Part shown: piece by piece, positions 51,936 to 60,755 of the stretch
Position numbering within the stretch: position 1 is the first letter of the stretch
How the letters are laid out: every line of letters begins with the position of its first letter
Assembly (NCBI RefSeq): GCF_034531395.1
Contig: NZ_JARVCO010000012.1
Location: 434,001-498,000, forward strand
Source: Pontiella agarivorans
Lineage (GTDB): Bacteria > Verrucomicrobiota > Kiritimatiellia > Kiritimatiellales > Pontiellaceae
Direction of reading: 5' to 3'
Length of the DNA stretch: 64,000 nt
Translations under genes and position numbers: made by a program
The notes under the pieces: generated by a model
Databases searched by the model: none
What the model was told of the DNA's origin: nothing
The model's input: the letters and a program-made list of their open reading frames with translations, nothing else

Positions 51936-53699
51936 ATGAAACTGTCTGAAGCTGTTGCTTTTGTGGTGTGCATAGGGCCTGCAGCCGAGGCGCAGTTTGT
52001 GCTGAGCAATGAGGTTGCGATGATGCAGGTCGAGTATGCTCACGACTTTGCCGAACCGGGTGAGACGGGCGACGATCTCTATTGGTATACGCTCGATTTT
52101 CAAACCACCACCAATGTGGTTTCGGTTCGGATGCAGACGCCGGGCGGGCTGGATGTCTTTTCCACCAACGCGGTCGCCGGAGATGAGGCCCTTTTTTGGC
52201 GTATTGAACAAACGGATACCCAGCCTTTCGACGCGCGGCTGGACGGCTTGCTGACTATGACCTTCGGGTTTAATGACGCCAGTTTTCAATCCACGGTTTA
52301 TCCCTACACCCATGACGACGGCTTTACACCCATCCCCGCATTCAGCGAGGAGCCGCAGCTGGGGTGGCCTGAACCGCTGCACGGATCCTATCGGCTCCGC
52401 CGCAACACCGCGTTGGCGTGGCCGCCTGCTTTTTCGAATGCAAATTACCATACGCTGAAAGAAAAAGTGGATAATCCGACCGATGAAATTTTTGCCATCT
52501 ATTCCTCCGGTGCCATCATCAACCTGCCCGGCGCACCTCCGATTGACGGCCCGCTCTCCACCGCGCAAACCGATCCCTTTGAATTTCGGGAGGGCATTCG
52601 CAGTATGGCTCAGTTTCAGGGATATATCCGGGGGGACTATAACGCAGACCATGTGCCGTATGTGGTCATCAAGCAGGCGGAAACGACGCACGATTATTTC
52701 GTGTTTGGCCCGACCGCCCGCTATGACGATTTTAATGATAATACCCTGCGTGCCGCACATTGGACGTTGTGGAACCCGGCGCCGGATGCGGGGCTGACGA
52801 ATATCAACGGCCGGCTGGAGTATCGCTCGGATGGCGGTGCCTCGGCTGCGGGATGGCAGTGGATGCGCAGCTCGCTGAGTGCCACGCAAAACTGGTCCGT
52901 GGCGGTGGATGTCGGTTTTCTGCTGCCGCTCAACGGGATTGCCCCTGCTTTGCGCGTGGAGGCGGATGGCGCGGCCGTGAAAATGAAACTGTCCCATGCC
53001 GGGGCGGGGGAATTCGAAGTTCAGACCGAAGCTTTCGATGGGCTCGTTCCCGCGCCGTTCTTTGCTGCTTCTTCGCTGCTTGGCCCGGTCAGCAACACGA
53101 CCCTTTGGATTGAATATGATGCAGCGGTTCCTGCGTTTCGCACGATGTTTTATTTCCGGGGGCGACCGTCTTCTCCGGTGGAAATCGATGCTTCCGCACT
53201 GGGCTTCGGTGCGGCAACGATGTTCGATGCTCTTTTGCTGGTGGAAAATGAAGGCACCGCTGTTTCACCGGGGCAGGTGTTTGCGGATGACTTCAGGGCA
53301 TGGCGCGGCGATGGACTTGATTATGCCGGCGATCTGGATCACGACGGTCTTCCCGATGCCTGGGAAGTTCAATATTTCGGGGACCCCGACCATCCTCTTG
53401 CTTATGCTGATGCCGACGCGGATGGAGACCTGCGGGACAATTGGGCCGAACGCATCATGGGCACCGATCCAACTCACACTTCTTCCGTATTGAAAATTTC
53501 CAACCCCTGGGACACACCTTCCGGACAGGTGCTGCAATGGGATGCGGTGCCGGGGCGTGTATATTCCATCGCGTGGACGGATCATCTTACAAATGCGTTC
53601 CAATCATTGGAAAATGAGATGGTTTTCCCCCGAAACAGTTATACGGATTCGGTGGAGGCGGTCGGAGGGTACTACCACCTCCATGTGGAGATGGAATAG
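51936..53699 (+). CDS. large secreted protein with calcium-binding repeats
   Basis: A 587-residue exported protein with an AAGGAGG ribosome-binding site (51924-51930). After a signal peptide (~20 residues, ending EAQ) the first ~250 residues are beta-rich without a known signature. A lectin-like beta-sandwich follows (~265-455; YDDFNDNTLRAAHWTLWNP is typical of concanavalin/DUF1349-type domains). Then come thrombospondin type-3-like calcium loops, LDHDGLPDAWE and DADADGDLRDNWAERIMGTDP (~465-505), and a final ~75-residue beta domain. No C-terminal anchor is visible. A perfect 15-bp element lies at 53598. Probably a surface or matrix protein; ligand unknown. Confidence 0.8.
   Translation: MKLSEAVAFVVCIGPAAEAQFVLSNEVAMMQVEYAHDFAEPGETGDDLYWYTLDFQTTTNVVSVRMQTPGGLDVFSTNAVAGDEALFWRIEQTDTQPFDARLDGLLTMTFGFNDASFQSTVYPYTHDDGFTPIPAFSEEPQLGWPEPLHGSYRLRRNTALAWPPAFSNANYHTLKEKVDNPTDEIFAIYSSGAIINLPGAPPIDGPLSTAQTDPFEFREGIRSMAQFQGYIRGDYNADHVPYVVIKQAETTHDYFVFGPTARYDDFNDNTLRAAHWTLWNPAPDAGLTNINGRLEYRSDGGASAAGWQWMRSSLSATQNWSVAVDVGFLLPLNGIAPALRVEADGAAVKMKLSHAGAGEFEVQTEAFDGLVPAPFFAASSLLGPVSNTTLWIEYDAAVPAFRTMFYFRGRPSSPVEIDASALGFGAATMFDALLLVENEGTAVSPGQVFADDFRAWRGDGLDYAGDLDHDGLPDAWEVQYFGDPDHPLAYADADADGDLRDNWAERIMGTDPTHTSSVLKISNPWDTPSGQVLQWDAVPGRVYSIAWTDHLTNAFQSLENEMVFPRNSYTDSVEAVGGYYHLHVEME
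53598..53612. repeat. dispersed 15-bp element inside secreted-protein gene
   Basis: Perfect copy with centre ATCAT, encoding FQSLE; identical to the intergenic copy at 3490. Confidence 0.8.
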
Positions 53700-53735
53700 A
53701 GGGTATTCGTGCCGCTGAATGCCCGGGAGACCGTT

Positions 53736-54332
53736 TTATGCAACAAATCCGTGTTCCCGGAACGTCAGATAAATCTTACGCCCGAGCCAGGCATCGGTGG
53801 CCGCATAGGTCTGCTGCGATTTTGTCAGCTCCTGTCGTGCCCAGTTGGATACCTGTTCCTTTTTGGAGATGCGGAAGCTGAAGAGAATGGCCGTGAGGCC
53901 GCGCAGACCGAGGTTTTTAATGCCGGCGCTTTTGGCCGGCGTGGCCAGTTCAACAAAGCCGGCGGGGGGGAATGGTTCCATTGCCTGGAGTTCCGCCACG
54001 TCGCGTTCGATGGCCACACCGGCTTTAACAATGTTGGGCGAGGAGAGCACCTTGATCAGGTTCGGGGTGAGGCCGCACTGCTGAATCTGAAACAGGTAGA
54101 CGTCGCTCCCTGTGGCCAGCTGGAGCAGGGACGGGTCATAGCTTTCGCCTTTTCGAAAGGCCGGCCGGGTTTCTGTGTCGAACCCGAGCAGGGTTTCTTT
54201 TAACAGTTTACCGGCGGCTTCGTCGGCCTCGGCTTCGGTATTGAAAAGATGGATCGGACCGTCATATGAACGCATAGGCAGTTCATTGATGGCGGCTTTG
54301 GTCATATGTTTTTTCGCTGGAAAATCGTTCAT
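53736..54332 (-). CDS. RNase D-like 3'-5' exonuclease
   Basis: A 198-residue DEDD-family exonuclease. Exo I is LGFDTETRPAF (D and E bind the metal), Exo II is in VKAGVAIERDVAEL, and Exo III is the C-terminal QQTYAATDAWLGRKIY with the Y...D pair of the DEDDy group. RNase D's HRDC domain is missing, so this is a single-domain protein like many plant WEX/bacterial relatives. It should trim RNA (or DNA) 3' ends in the cytosol. A run of seven C residues on the coding strand (53964-53970) encodes FPP. Monocistronic, between the secreted gene and the TrmJ-like gene. Confidence 0.9.
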   Translation of the reverse strand: MNDFPAKKHMTKAAINELPMRSYDGPIHLFNTEAEADEAAGKLLKETLLGFDTETRPAFRKGESYDPSLLQLATGSDVYLFQIQQCGLTPNLIKVLSSPNIVKAGVAIERDVAELQAMEPFPPAGFVELATPAKSAGIKNLGLRGLTAILFSFRISKKEQVSNWARQELTKSQQTYAATDAWLGRKIYLTFREHGFVA

Positions 54333-54350
54333 GTGTTCCTAACTGCTCAT

Positions 54351-54419
54351 TTGCACTAATCAACACTAATTTTCGGTAACTGGGAAACTGATTAGTGAAA
54401 ATAAGTGAAAATCAGTGCA
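54351..54419. repeat. 'ttagtg' inverted repeat
   Basis: The left arm 54351-54373 (two CACTAAT units) and the right arm 54390-54419 (ATTAGTG, AAGTG and CAGTG units) are roughly complementary around a 16-nt loop. The right arm runs into the 3' end of the TrmJ-like gene and supplies its stop codon. Non-coding ATTAGTG-type repeats like this are found in many unrelated genomes. Confidence 0.6.
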
Positions 54420-55170
54420 TTTTTTTGTCCTTGTTCTGTTCTTTACGCCATTGATCAGCAACCCACATGGACTGCTTGGCGAGGCCCATGAGGATTTTAC
54501 AATCGGGCACGGTCAGTTTGCCGCGGTTGAAAATTCGGCGCAGGCCCATCATCATATGGTCGAGTTTCTGATCGTGCACAAACTGGGTTTCAGTCATCAT
54601 TTCGCGCCACAGATCAAACATGCGTTCGCGCAGGTCGGAGTTCGCTTCTTCCGCAGATTCTTCCGAAGGCTGGAAAATACCGAGCGCGGTGTAGATTTCG
54701 TAGCAACAGATGTAGACGGCATGCGACAGGTTGAGAGAGCGGTAAAGTTCATCCGTCGGAATCTGAATGATGTGGGAGCAGAGCGCCAGCTCTTCATTAA
54801 AGAGGCCTTTGTCCTCGCGCCCGAAAACCAGTGCAATTTTGTGCTCCTTCGCACTCTCGAGAGCGATCGGCGCAAAATCGCGGACCGGATAGGAGGTGTC
54901 GCGGTAAAAGCCGGTGCGGGCCGATGTGCCGGCGACGACGGTGCAGTCGGCCACAGCTTCACGCAGGGTATCAAACTTTTTGATGGCCTCGAACTGCTCA
55001 CGTGCATTGCACGCCAGTTTACGGGCTTCGTTCCAGTCGGTTTCCGGGCGTTCGTCCACCACGGCGAGGTCGGTGATGCCGTTATTATTAATGGCCCGGC
55101 ATACCGCGCCGATGTTTCCCCCGTGCATCGGGTTGACAAGAACGACTCTGATGTTATCTAGAATATTCAT
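54412..55170 (-). CDS. trmJ: TrmJ-like tRNA/rRNA methyltransferase (SPOUT family)
   Basis: A 252-residue SPOUT methyltransferase. I start at MNILDNIRVVL (55168-55170); a GTG five codons earlier is possible. Motif 1 is RVVLVNPMHGGNIGAVCRAINN, motif 2 IALVFGREDKGLFNEEL, and motif 3 IPTDELYRSLNLSHAVYICCYEIY, which forms the SAM-binding knot. The C-terminal ~80 residues are the TrmJ-type helical extension. TrmJ 2'-O-methylates position 32 of some tRNAs. The last residues and the stop codon lie inside the 'ttagtg' repeat at 54351-54419, so the natural C-terminus may have been altered. Confidence 0.9.
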   Translation of the reverse strand: MNILDNIRVVLVNPMHGGNIGAVCRAINNNGITDLAVVDERPETDWNEARKLACNAREQFEAIKKFDTLREAVADCTVVAGTSARTGFYRDTSYPVRDFAPIALESAKEHKIALVFGREDKGLFNEELALCSHIIQIPTDELYRSLNLSHAVYICCYEIYTALGIFQPSEESAEEANSDLRERMFDLWREMMTETQFVHDQKLDHMMMGLRRIFNRGKLTVPDCKILMGLAKQSMWVADQWRKEQNKDKKMH

Positions 55171-55208
55171 ATTTTCTTTTATCACTGATTTTTACTCTGC
55201 AGCACTTG

Positions 55209-55223
55209 TTCCAGGGTCTGGAA
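55209..55223. repeat. dispersed 15-bp element TTCCA-N5-TGGAA
   Basis: Perfect copy with centre GGGTC in the trmJ-nfo spacer; a one-base variant lies at 55519 inside nfo. Confidence 0.8.
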
Positions 55224-55257
55224 AAGTGATGTGTGAGCATCCGTGATGATTCTCAGT

Positions 55258-56100
55258 TCAATTTTCAAAGCTCCGGAGTAATTCAATTTCCTTGTTCCAA
55301 ATGGTTTCGTCGATGGTTTCGAGGATCATCGGGATGCCATCGAAGCGGGGGTCGGTCATGATGAATTTAAAAACGTCGAGGCCCAGAAACCCCTGCTCGA
55401 GGGAATGATGACGGTCGACGCGGCTGCCGAGCTCTTTGTTTGAGCCGTTGAGATGCATGCCTTTCAGATAGTTGAACCCCACGATGGATTCAAAATCGCT
55501 GAACACGGCCTGACTGCTTTCCAGGGTCTGGAGATCGTAGCCGGCCACAAAGGCGTGGCAGGTATCGATGCAGACGCCGATGCGGGATTGGTCTTCCACC
55601 TGATCGATGATCTCCGCGAGGTGCTCAAATTTAAAGCCGAGGTTGGTGCCCTGACCGGCCGTGTTTTCCAGAACGGCGGTAACGCCGCTGGTCTGATCGA
55701 GGGCCAGATTGATGGATTCCGCAATGGTGGCCAGACATTCCGATTCGGACACCTGTTTGAGGTGGCTTCCGGGATGAAAGTTGAGCCGGTCGAGGCCGAG
55801 CCGTTCGCAGCGGCGCATTTCGTCGATGAAAGCCGTACGCGATTTAGCCAGCTTTTCGGCCTCGGGGTGGCCGAGGTTGATGAGGTAGGAGTCGTGCGGC
55901 AGGATCTGGTGCGGCTCAAAGCCGTGCTCGGCGCAGTGGGTTTTGAAGGCGGCAATATTTTCTTCGGAGAGGGGTTTTGCAACCCACTGGCGCTGATTCT
56001 TGGTGAACAGGGCAAAGGCGTTGGCCCCGATTCCGACCGCATTGAGCACCGCGTTTTCCACCCCGCCGCTGGCGCTTACATGGGCTCCGACATATTTCAT
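55258..56100 (-). CDS. nfo: endonuclease IV
   Basis: A 280-residue AP endonuclease of the usual length. The start [13 protein letters not shown] at 56098-56100 is the family N-terminus; 12 upstream in-frame codons do not belong. Zinc-ligand motifs are all present: [50 protein letters not shown], and [23 protein letters not shown]. Nfo cleaves DNA 5' to abasic sites during base-excision repair without needing added Mg2+. Monocistronic, upstream of the TrmJ-like gene on the same strand. Confidence 0.97.
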   Translation of the reverse strand: MKYVGAHVSASGGVENAVLNAVGIGANAFALFTKNQRQWVAKPLSEENIAAFKTHCAEHGFEPHQILPHDSYLINLGHPEAEKLAKSRTAFIDEMRRCERLGLDRLNFHPGSHLKQVSESECLATIAESINLALDQTSGVTAVLENTAGQGTNLGFKFEHLAEIIDQVEDQSRIGVCIDTCHAFVAGYDLQTLESSQAVFSDFESIVGFNYLKGMHLNGSNKELGSRVDRHHSLEQGFLGLDVFKFIMTDPRFDGIPMILETIDETIWNKEIELLRSFEN

Positions 56101-56428
56101 GGCTTTCTGCTTTCTGTTAAAAAGAGCAAAGATCAAACCATATTAAGGGCCGTGCGAAAAGCTTCCATCGAAACGGATCCTTCCGGAGTTTGTATTTTTC
56201 GGATTTTATAAAAAAGTAGGGCTTTTGACCGGTTTCGGTATTCCTTGAATTTCGTGAAATTGCAACAAAATGATATAAATGGGCCTCTTTTGGGGGTTGG
56301 AAAATACGAAAATATGACCTAAATGCCGAAAATGTGAGGGTTGTTGCCGCGTTTTTTGAGTTTTTTTAATTGTGTACTGGTTCGGTCATATTTACATTTT
56401 GGCGATTATTAACGAGGAACTGATAACT
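56101..56428. other. 328-bp promoter region of aceEF
   Basis: AT-rich divergent spacer between nfo and aceE with several homopolymer T and A runs. I cannot choose between weak -35/-10 pairs. A half copy of the dispersed element (GGGGTTGGAA) is at 56290-56305. No gene or riboswitch is visible. Confidence 0.4.
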
Positions 56429-59083
56429 ATGGATACAAGTAATTCGAATAGTGAGAAGATCGATTACGATAAACAGGACTGGCTCGATGCGCTTCACGAG
56501 ATGCTCGAGAACGAGGGTGCAGACCGCGTAAAGGACATTCTCCACGACCTTCAGGTCGAAGCTCATCGCAAAGGCGTCCGCCTCCCGTTTTCCGCCAACA
56601 CCCCGTATATTAACACGATCCCGATGGATGAACAGCCGGCCTACCCGGGTGACCGTGAAATGGAACGCCGCATTAAGTCGCTGATCCGCTGGAATGCGAT
56701 GGCGATGGTGGTGCGTGCCAACCGCGAGGAAGACGGCATCGGCGGTCATATTTCGAGTTATCAGTCCATTGCCGCGATGTACGAAGTCGGTTTTAACCAC
56801 TTTTTCCGCGGACGCACCGATTCGTTTCCGGGGGATATGGTTTATTTTCAGGGGCACTCTTCCCCGGGCGTCTACGCGCGCGCCTATCTTGAAGGCCGCC
56901 TGAATGATGACCATCTGAAAAACTTTCGTCATGAGTTGCATGATAAGCCGGGACTGTCCTCGTACCCGCACCCGTGGCTAATGCCCGATTTCTGGCAGTT
57001 CCCGACTGTATCCATGGGCCTGGGACCGATTACGGCGATTTATCACGCCCGTTATATTAAATATCTTGAAGACCGCGGTCTGCGCGAGCCGACCGATCAG
57101 CATGTCTGGGCGTTTTTGGGCGACGGAGAAACCGATGAGCCGGAATCGCTGGGTGCGCTGAAGCTTGCGGCACGCGAAAAACTCGACAATCTGACTTTTG
57201 TGGTCAACTGCAACCTGCAGCGTCTCGACGGTCCGGTTTCCGGCAACAGCAAGATTATTCAGGAACTCGAAGCCGCGTTCCGGGGTGCCGGCTGGAACGT
57301 GATCAAAGTGATCTGGGGCGACAGCTGGGATCCGCTGCTGGAAAAAGATGAAAGCGGTATGCTTGTGAAGCGTATGGGGGAAGTCGTTGACGGGCAGTAT
57401 CAGAAATATACCGTTGAAGACGCCGAATATGTCCGCGAACATTTCTTCGGAGCCTATCCTGAAACCGCCGAGCTCGCGGCCAATCTGTCGGATTCCGAAA
57501 TCAAACGTATGCGCCGCGGCGGCCACGATCCGGCCAAAATTTATGCGGCCTACAAGAAGGCGGTTGAAACCAAAGGACGGCCGACCGTAATCCTTGCTAA
57601 AACCGTTAAAGGCTATGGTCTGGGTACTGCGGGCGAAGGCCAGAATATCACCCATTCCCAGAAAAAGATGGGCGAAGAATCGCTGCGTGAATTCCGCACC
57701 CGCTTCGGTCTGCCGATTTCCGATGAAGAGATTGATGACGTGCCGTTCTATCGTCCGGACGATGACAGTCCGGAAATGGAATATCTGCGCCAGCGCCGTG
57801 CGGCACTGGGCGGTCATGTGCCGACCCGTCTGACTGACTTCAACCCGATTGATATGCCGGCCGATAAAATTTTCCAGGAATTTGATGCCGGCTCCGACCG
57901 CGCGGTTTCCACCACGATGGTCTTTGTGCGCGTGCTTTCGAAACTGCTGTCCGATAAAAATATCGGGAAGCTTGTGGTTCCGATTATTCCGGACGAAGCC
58001 CGTACTTTCGGTATGGATGCCCTGTTCCGTCAGGTCGGTATTTATGCCCACTCCGGTCAGTTGTACGAGCCGGTGGATGCAGACAACCTGCTGTATTATA
58101 AGGAAGCCAAGGACGGCCAGATTCTCGAAGAGGGGATCACGGAGGCCGGGGCGTTTTCTTCGTTTGTCGCAGCGGGTACGGCATATGCCAACCACGGCAT
58201 AAACACGATTCCGTTTTACACCTACTACTCGATGTTCGGGTTCCAGCGTATCGGCGATTCCGCCTGGCTGGCCGGTGATTCCCGCTGCAAAGGCTTCCTG
58301 CTTGGAGCCACTGCAGGGCGTACCACGCTGGCGGGTGAAGGCCTGCAGCATCAGGACGGGCACAGCCTTGCTCTGGCGCTGACCTATCCGAATATGGTGG
58401 CGTACGACCCGGCGTTTGCCTACGAGCTGGCGCTGATCATCAAGGACGGTATCCGCCGCATGTATGTGGATAACGAGCAGATCTTCTATTACATCACGCT
58501 GATGAATGATAACTATGAGCAGCCGGCCAAACCGGAAGGCAGCGACGAGGGAATTCTGAAGGGGATGTATAAGTTCCAGTCTTCGGAAAAAGCCCAGGCG
58601 CAGATTCTCGGTTCCGGAGCCATCCTGCCCGAGGCCGTCAAAGCCGCTGAGCAGCTGAAGAAAAAATATAAAATTGAAACCAACGTCTGGTCCGTCACCA
58701 GTTATAAAAACCTGATCAACGATGCGCTCGACGTTGAACGTGAACAGGTGCGTAACGGAAATAAAGATGCGAAGGCCTATATCACGGAATGTCTGGAAGG
58801 GGAAAACGGGCCGGTTGTGGCGGCTTCCGACTACATGAAACTGCTGCCGAATGCATTGAATAAAGCGGTTCCGGGAGGACTTGTTTCGCTGGGTACCGAT
58901 GGTTTCGGCCGTTCCGATGGTCGCTGTGCGCTGCGGAAGCACTTTGAAGTGGATGCCAACGCCATTACCTTTACTGTACTTTCCGAGCTGGAAGCAAAAG
59001 GCGAATTTGATAAGAAGAAACTCGATAAAGCCCGCAAGGATCTGGGCATCGATCTCGATAAACCGAATCCGGTAGGAGAATAA
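56429..59083 (+). CDS. aceE: pyruvate dehydrogenase E1 component (homodimeric)
   Basis: An 884-residue protein, almost the E. coli AceE length (887). I start at MDTSNSNSE, behind GAGGAAC; 19 upstream codons in frame lack coding character. The family signatures are all present: IRWNAMAMVVRAN, HISSYQSIAAMYEVGFNHFF, the thiamin-diphosphate motif GDGETDEPES followed by CNLQRLDGPV (~230-280), and the second-domain GLQHQDGHSLALALTYPN. E1 decarboxylates pyruvate and transfers the acetyl group to the lipoyl arm of E2. aceF follows after 5 bp. No lpd (E3) gene is in the window. The single-chain E1 type is normally found with the multi-lipoyl E2 encoded here. Confidence 0.98.
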   Translation: MDTSNSNSEKIDYDKQDWLDALHEMLENEGADRVKDILHDLQVEAHRKGVRLPFSANTPYINTIPMDEQPAYPGDREMERRIKSLIRWNAMAMVVRANREEDGIGGHISSYQSIAAMYEVGFNHFFRGRTDSFPGDMVYFQGHSSPGVYARAYLEGRLNDDHLKNFRHELHDKPGLSSYPHPWLMPDFWQFPTVSMGLGPITAIYHARYIKYLEDRGLREPTDQHVWAFLGDGETDEPESLGALKLAAREKLDNLTFVVNCNLQRLDGPVSGNSKIIQELEAAFRGAGWNVIKVIWGDSWDPLLEKDESGMLVKRMGEVVDGQYQKYTVEDAEYVREHFFGAYPETAELAANLSDSEIKRMRRGGHDPAKIYAAYKKAVETKGRPTVILAKTVKGYGLGTAGEGQNITHSQKKMGEESLREFRTRFGLPISDEEIDDVPFYRPDDDSPEMEYLRQRRAALGGHVPTRLTDFNPIDMPADKIFQEFDAGSDRAVSTTMVFVRVLSKLLSDKNIGKLVVPIIPDEARTFGMDALFRQVGIYAHSGQLYEPVDADNLLYYKEAKDGQILEEGITEAGAFSSFVAAGTAYANHGINTIPFYTYYSMFGFQRIGDSAWLAGDSRCKGFLLGATAGRTTLAGEGLQHQDGHSLALALTYPNMVAYDPAFAYELALIIKDGIRRMYVDNEQIFYYITLMNDNYEQPAKPEGSDEGILKGMYKFQSSEKAQAQILGSGAILPEAVKAAEQLKKKYKIETNVWSVTSYKNLINDALDVEREQVRNGNKDAKAYITECLEGENGPVVAASDYMKLLPNALNKAVPGGLVSLGTDGFGRSDGRCALRKHFEVDANAITFTVLSELEAKGEFDKKKLDKARKDLGIDLDKPNPVGE

Positions 59084-59088
59084 GAATC

Positions 59089-60693
59089 ATGGCACTTGAA
59101 TTTAAACTTCCAGAGCTTGGAGAAAATATTGAATCCGGAGACGTGGTCAACGTTCTCGTTGAGGTCGGCGAGGCCGTAACTGAAGGCCAGTCGCTGGTGG
59201 AAATTGAAGCGGGTAAGGCGAGTATGGAAATTCCGGCTCCGGCTGCCGGGACCATTTCGGCCATTCATGTGGCCACCGGCGATACCGTTGAGGTGGGCCA
59301 GCTGGCATTCACCATTGATGATGGCGGCGCTGCGGCGCCCGCTGCTGATGAGGTTCCGGCTGAGGAGCCGGCCCCTGTAGCGGAAGCTGCACCCGCGGAA
59401 GAAGCTCCGGCGGCGGCCGAGGAGGCTCCGGCTCCGGCCGGTGGCGGAGAAACGATTGAATTTAAACTTCCGGACCTTGGAGAAAATATTGAGTCCGGCG
59501 ATATCATCAACGTACTTGTCGCTGAAGGTGACAGCGTGGATGAAGGGCAGGGCCTGCTCGAAATCGAAGCGGGTAAGGCGAGTATGGAAATTCCAGCTCC
59601 GGCCGCCGGCGTGATCAAAGCTGTGCATGTGGCTCAGGGTGATACGGTAAGCATCGGTACGCTGGCCTTTACCATTGAATCATCAGGAGGCGCTGCTCCG
59701 GCAGCCGCTCCGGCCCCGGCCGCGAAGCCGGTTCCTGCCGCTCCCGCGCCGAAATCTGCTGCCCGTGAACCGGAACAGCCGGTTGTCGTGCGGCCGCCGG
59801 AACCGAAGAAACCGGAGCCGGTTAAGCATCAGCGGCCGGTTAATGCGGTTTCCGCTGCACCGAATGTCCGCCGTCTGGCCCGTGAACTGGGTGTGGATAT
59901 TCATATGGTCAAACCGTCCCGCGAGGGCGGCAGAATCAGTATGGAAGATGTGAAGAATCACGCGAAAGGCACCATTGAAAGCGGTGGCGGCGGAGGAAGC
60001 CGTCCGAGCGTTCAGGGGGCTGTCCGTGTTGAGAAAATGTCGGCCATCCGTAAGGCGACCATGAATCACATGACGCACTGCTGGACCACCATTCCGCATG
60101 TGACGCAGCAGGACTGGGCGGATATCACGCACCTCGATGAGCTGCGTAAGAAATTTGCGAAAAAGGCCGAGGTGCATGGGGCCAAGCTGACCGTTACGGC
60201 GATTCTTGTGAAAGTGGTGGCTTCTGCGCTGAAAGCATTCCCGAACTTTAACTGCAGTATTGATACGGATAACGCAGAGATCATTTACAAGGACTTCTAC
60301 AATATCGGCATTGCGGTCGATACGGAGAAAGGCCTGATGGTTCCGGTTATCCGCGATGCTGACCAGAAAAACATGATTCAGCTCGCAGGCGATCTCGGCA
60401 GCATTGCTCAGAAAACCCGTGAAGGTAAAATCGGCCTTGAGGATATGCAGGGCGGAACCTTTACGATTTCCAACCTCGGCGGTATCGGCGGAACGTTCTT
60501 TACGCCGATCGTGAATTCGCCGGAAGTGGCGATTCTCGGGGTTGGCCGGGCGGTCAAAAAAGACGGCCGCATGATGATGCCGCTGTCGCTGTCCTACGAC
60601 CACCGCATCATCGACGGTGCTGACGGAGCGCGCTTTATCCGCTGGATTGTGGATGCGCTCGAAGAGCCGCTGCTGCTTGCTCTGGAAGGCTAA
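59089..60693 (+). CDS. aceF: dihydrolipoamide acetyltransferase, pyruvate dehydrogenase E2
   Basis: A 534-residue E2. Two lipoyl domains (~1-78 and ~122-200) carry the modified lysines K43 and K163 in EIEAGKASMEIP. A/P/E-rich swinging linkers follow each. The E3-binding domain is at ~258-300 (NVRRLARELGVDIHMVKPSREGGRI). The acetyltransferase core (~310-534) ends with the catalytic SYDHRIIDGADGA, H505 and D509. E2 passes acetyl groups to CoA, yielding acetyl-CoA. The two lipoyl domains are nearly identical in DNA over parts of their length, including a 29-bp exact match (59206-59234 and 59566-59594), pointing to duplication or conversion. The operon ends in a terminator at 60725. Confidence 0.97.
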   Translation: MALEFKLPELGENIESGDVVNVLVEVGEAVTEGQSLVEIEAGKASMEIPAPAAGTISAIHVATGDTVEVGQLAFTIDDGGAAAPAADEVPAEEPAPVAEAAPAEEAPAAAEEAPAPAGGGETIEFKLPDLGENIESGDIINVLVAEGDSVDEGQGLLEIEAGKASMEIPAPAAGVIKAVHVAQGDTVSIGTLAFTIESSGGAAPAAAPAPAAKPVPAAPAPKSAAREPEQPVVVRPPEPKKPEPVKHQRPVNAVSAAPNVRRLARELGVDIHMVKPSREGGRISMEDVKNHAKGTIESGGGGGSRPSVQGAVRVEKMSAIRKATMNHMTHCWTTIPHVTQQDWADITHLDELRKKFAKKAEVHGAKLTVTAILVKVVASALKAFPNFNCSIDTDNAEIIYKDFYNIGIAVDTEKGLMVPVIRDADQKNMIQLAGDLGSIAQKTREGKIGLEDMQGGTFTISNLGGIGGTFFTPIVNSPEVAILGVGRAVKKDGRMMMPLSLSYDHRIIDGADGARFIRWIVDALEEPLLLALEG

Positions 60694-60724
60694 GTATTGC
60701 AATAGCCATCCTGATGTGGATGAT

Positions 60725-60755
60725 AATGGCCATGGATTCAACCATGGCCATTTTT
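60725..60755 (+). terminator. intrinsic terminator of aceEF overlapping next start codon
   Basis: AATGGCCATGG and CCATGGCCATT form an 11-bp stem with a 6-nt loop (60736-60741), followed by TTTT to 60755, 32 bp past the aceF stop. The 3' arm contains the ATG at 60744 that is the likely start of the next gene. Confidence 0.8.
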
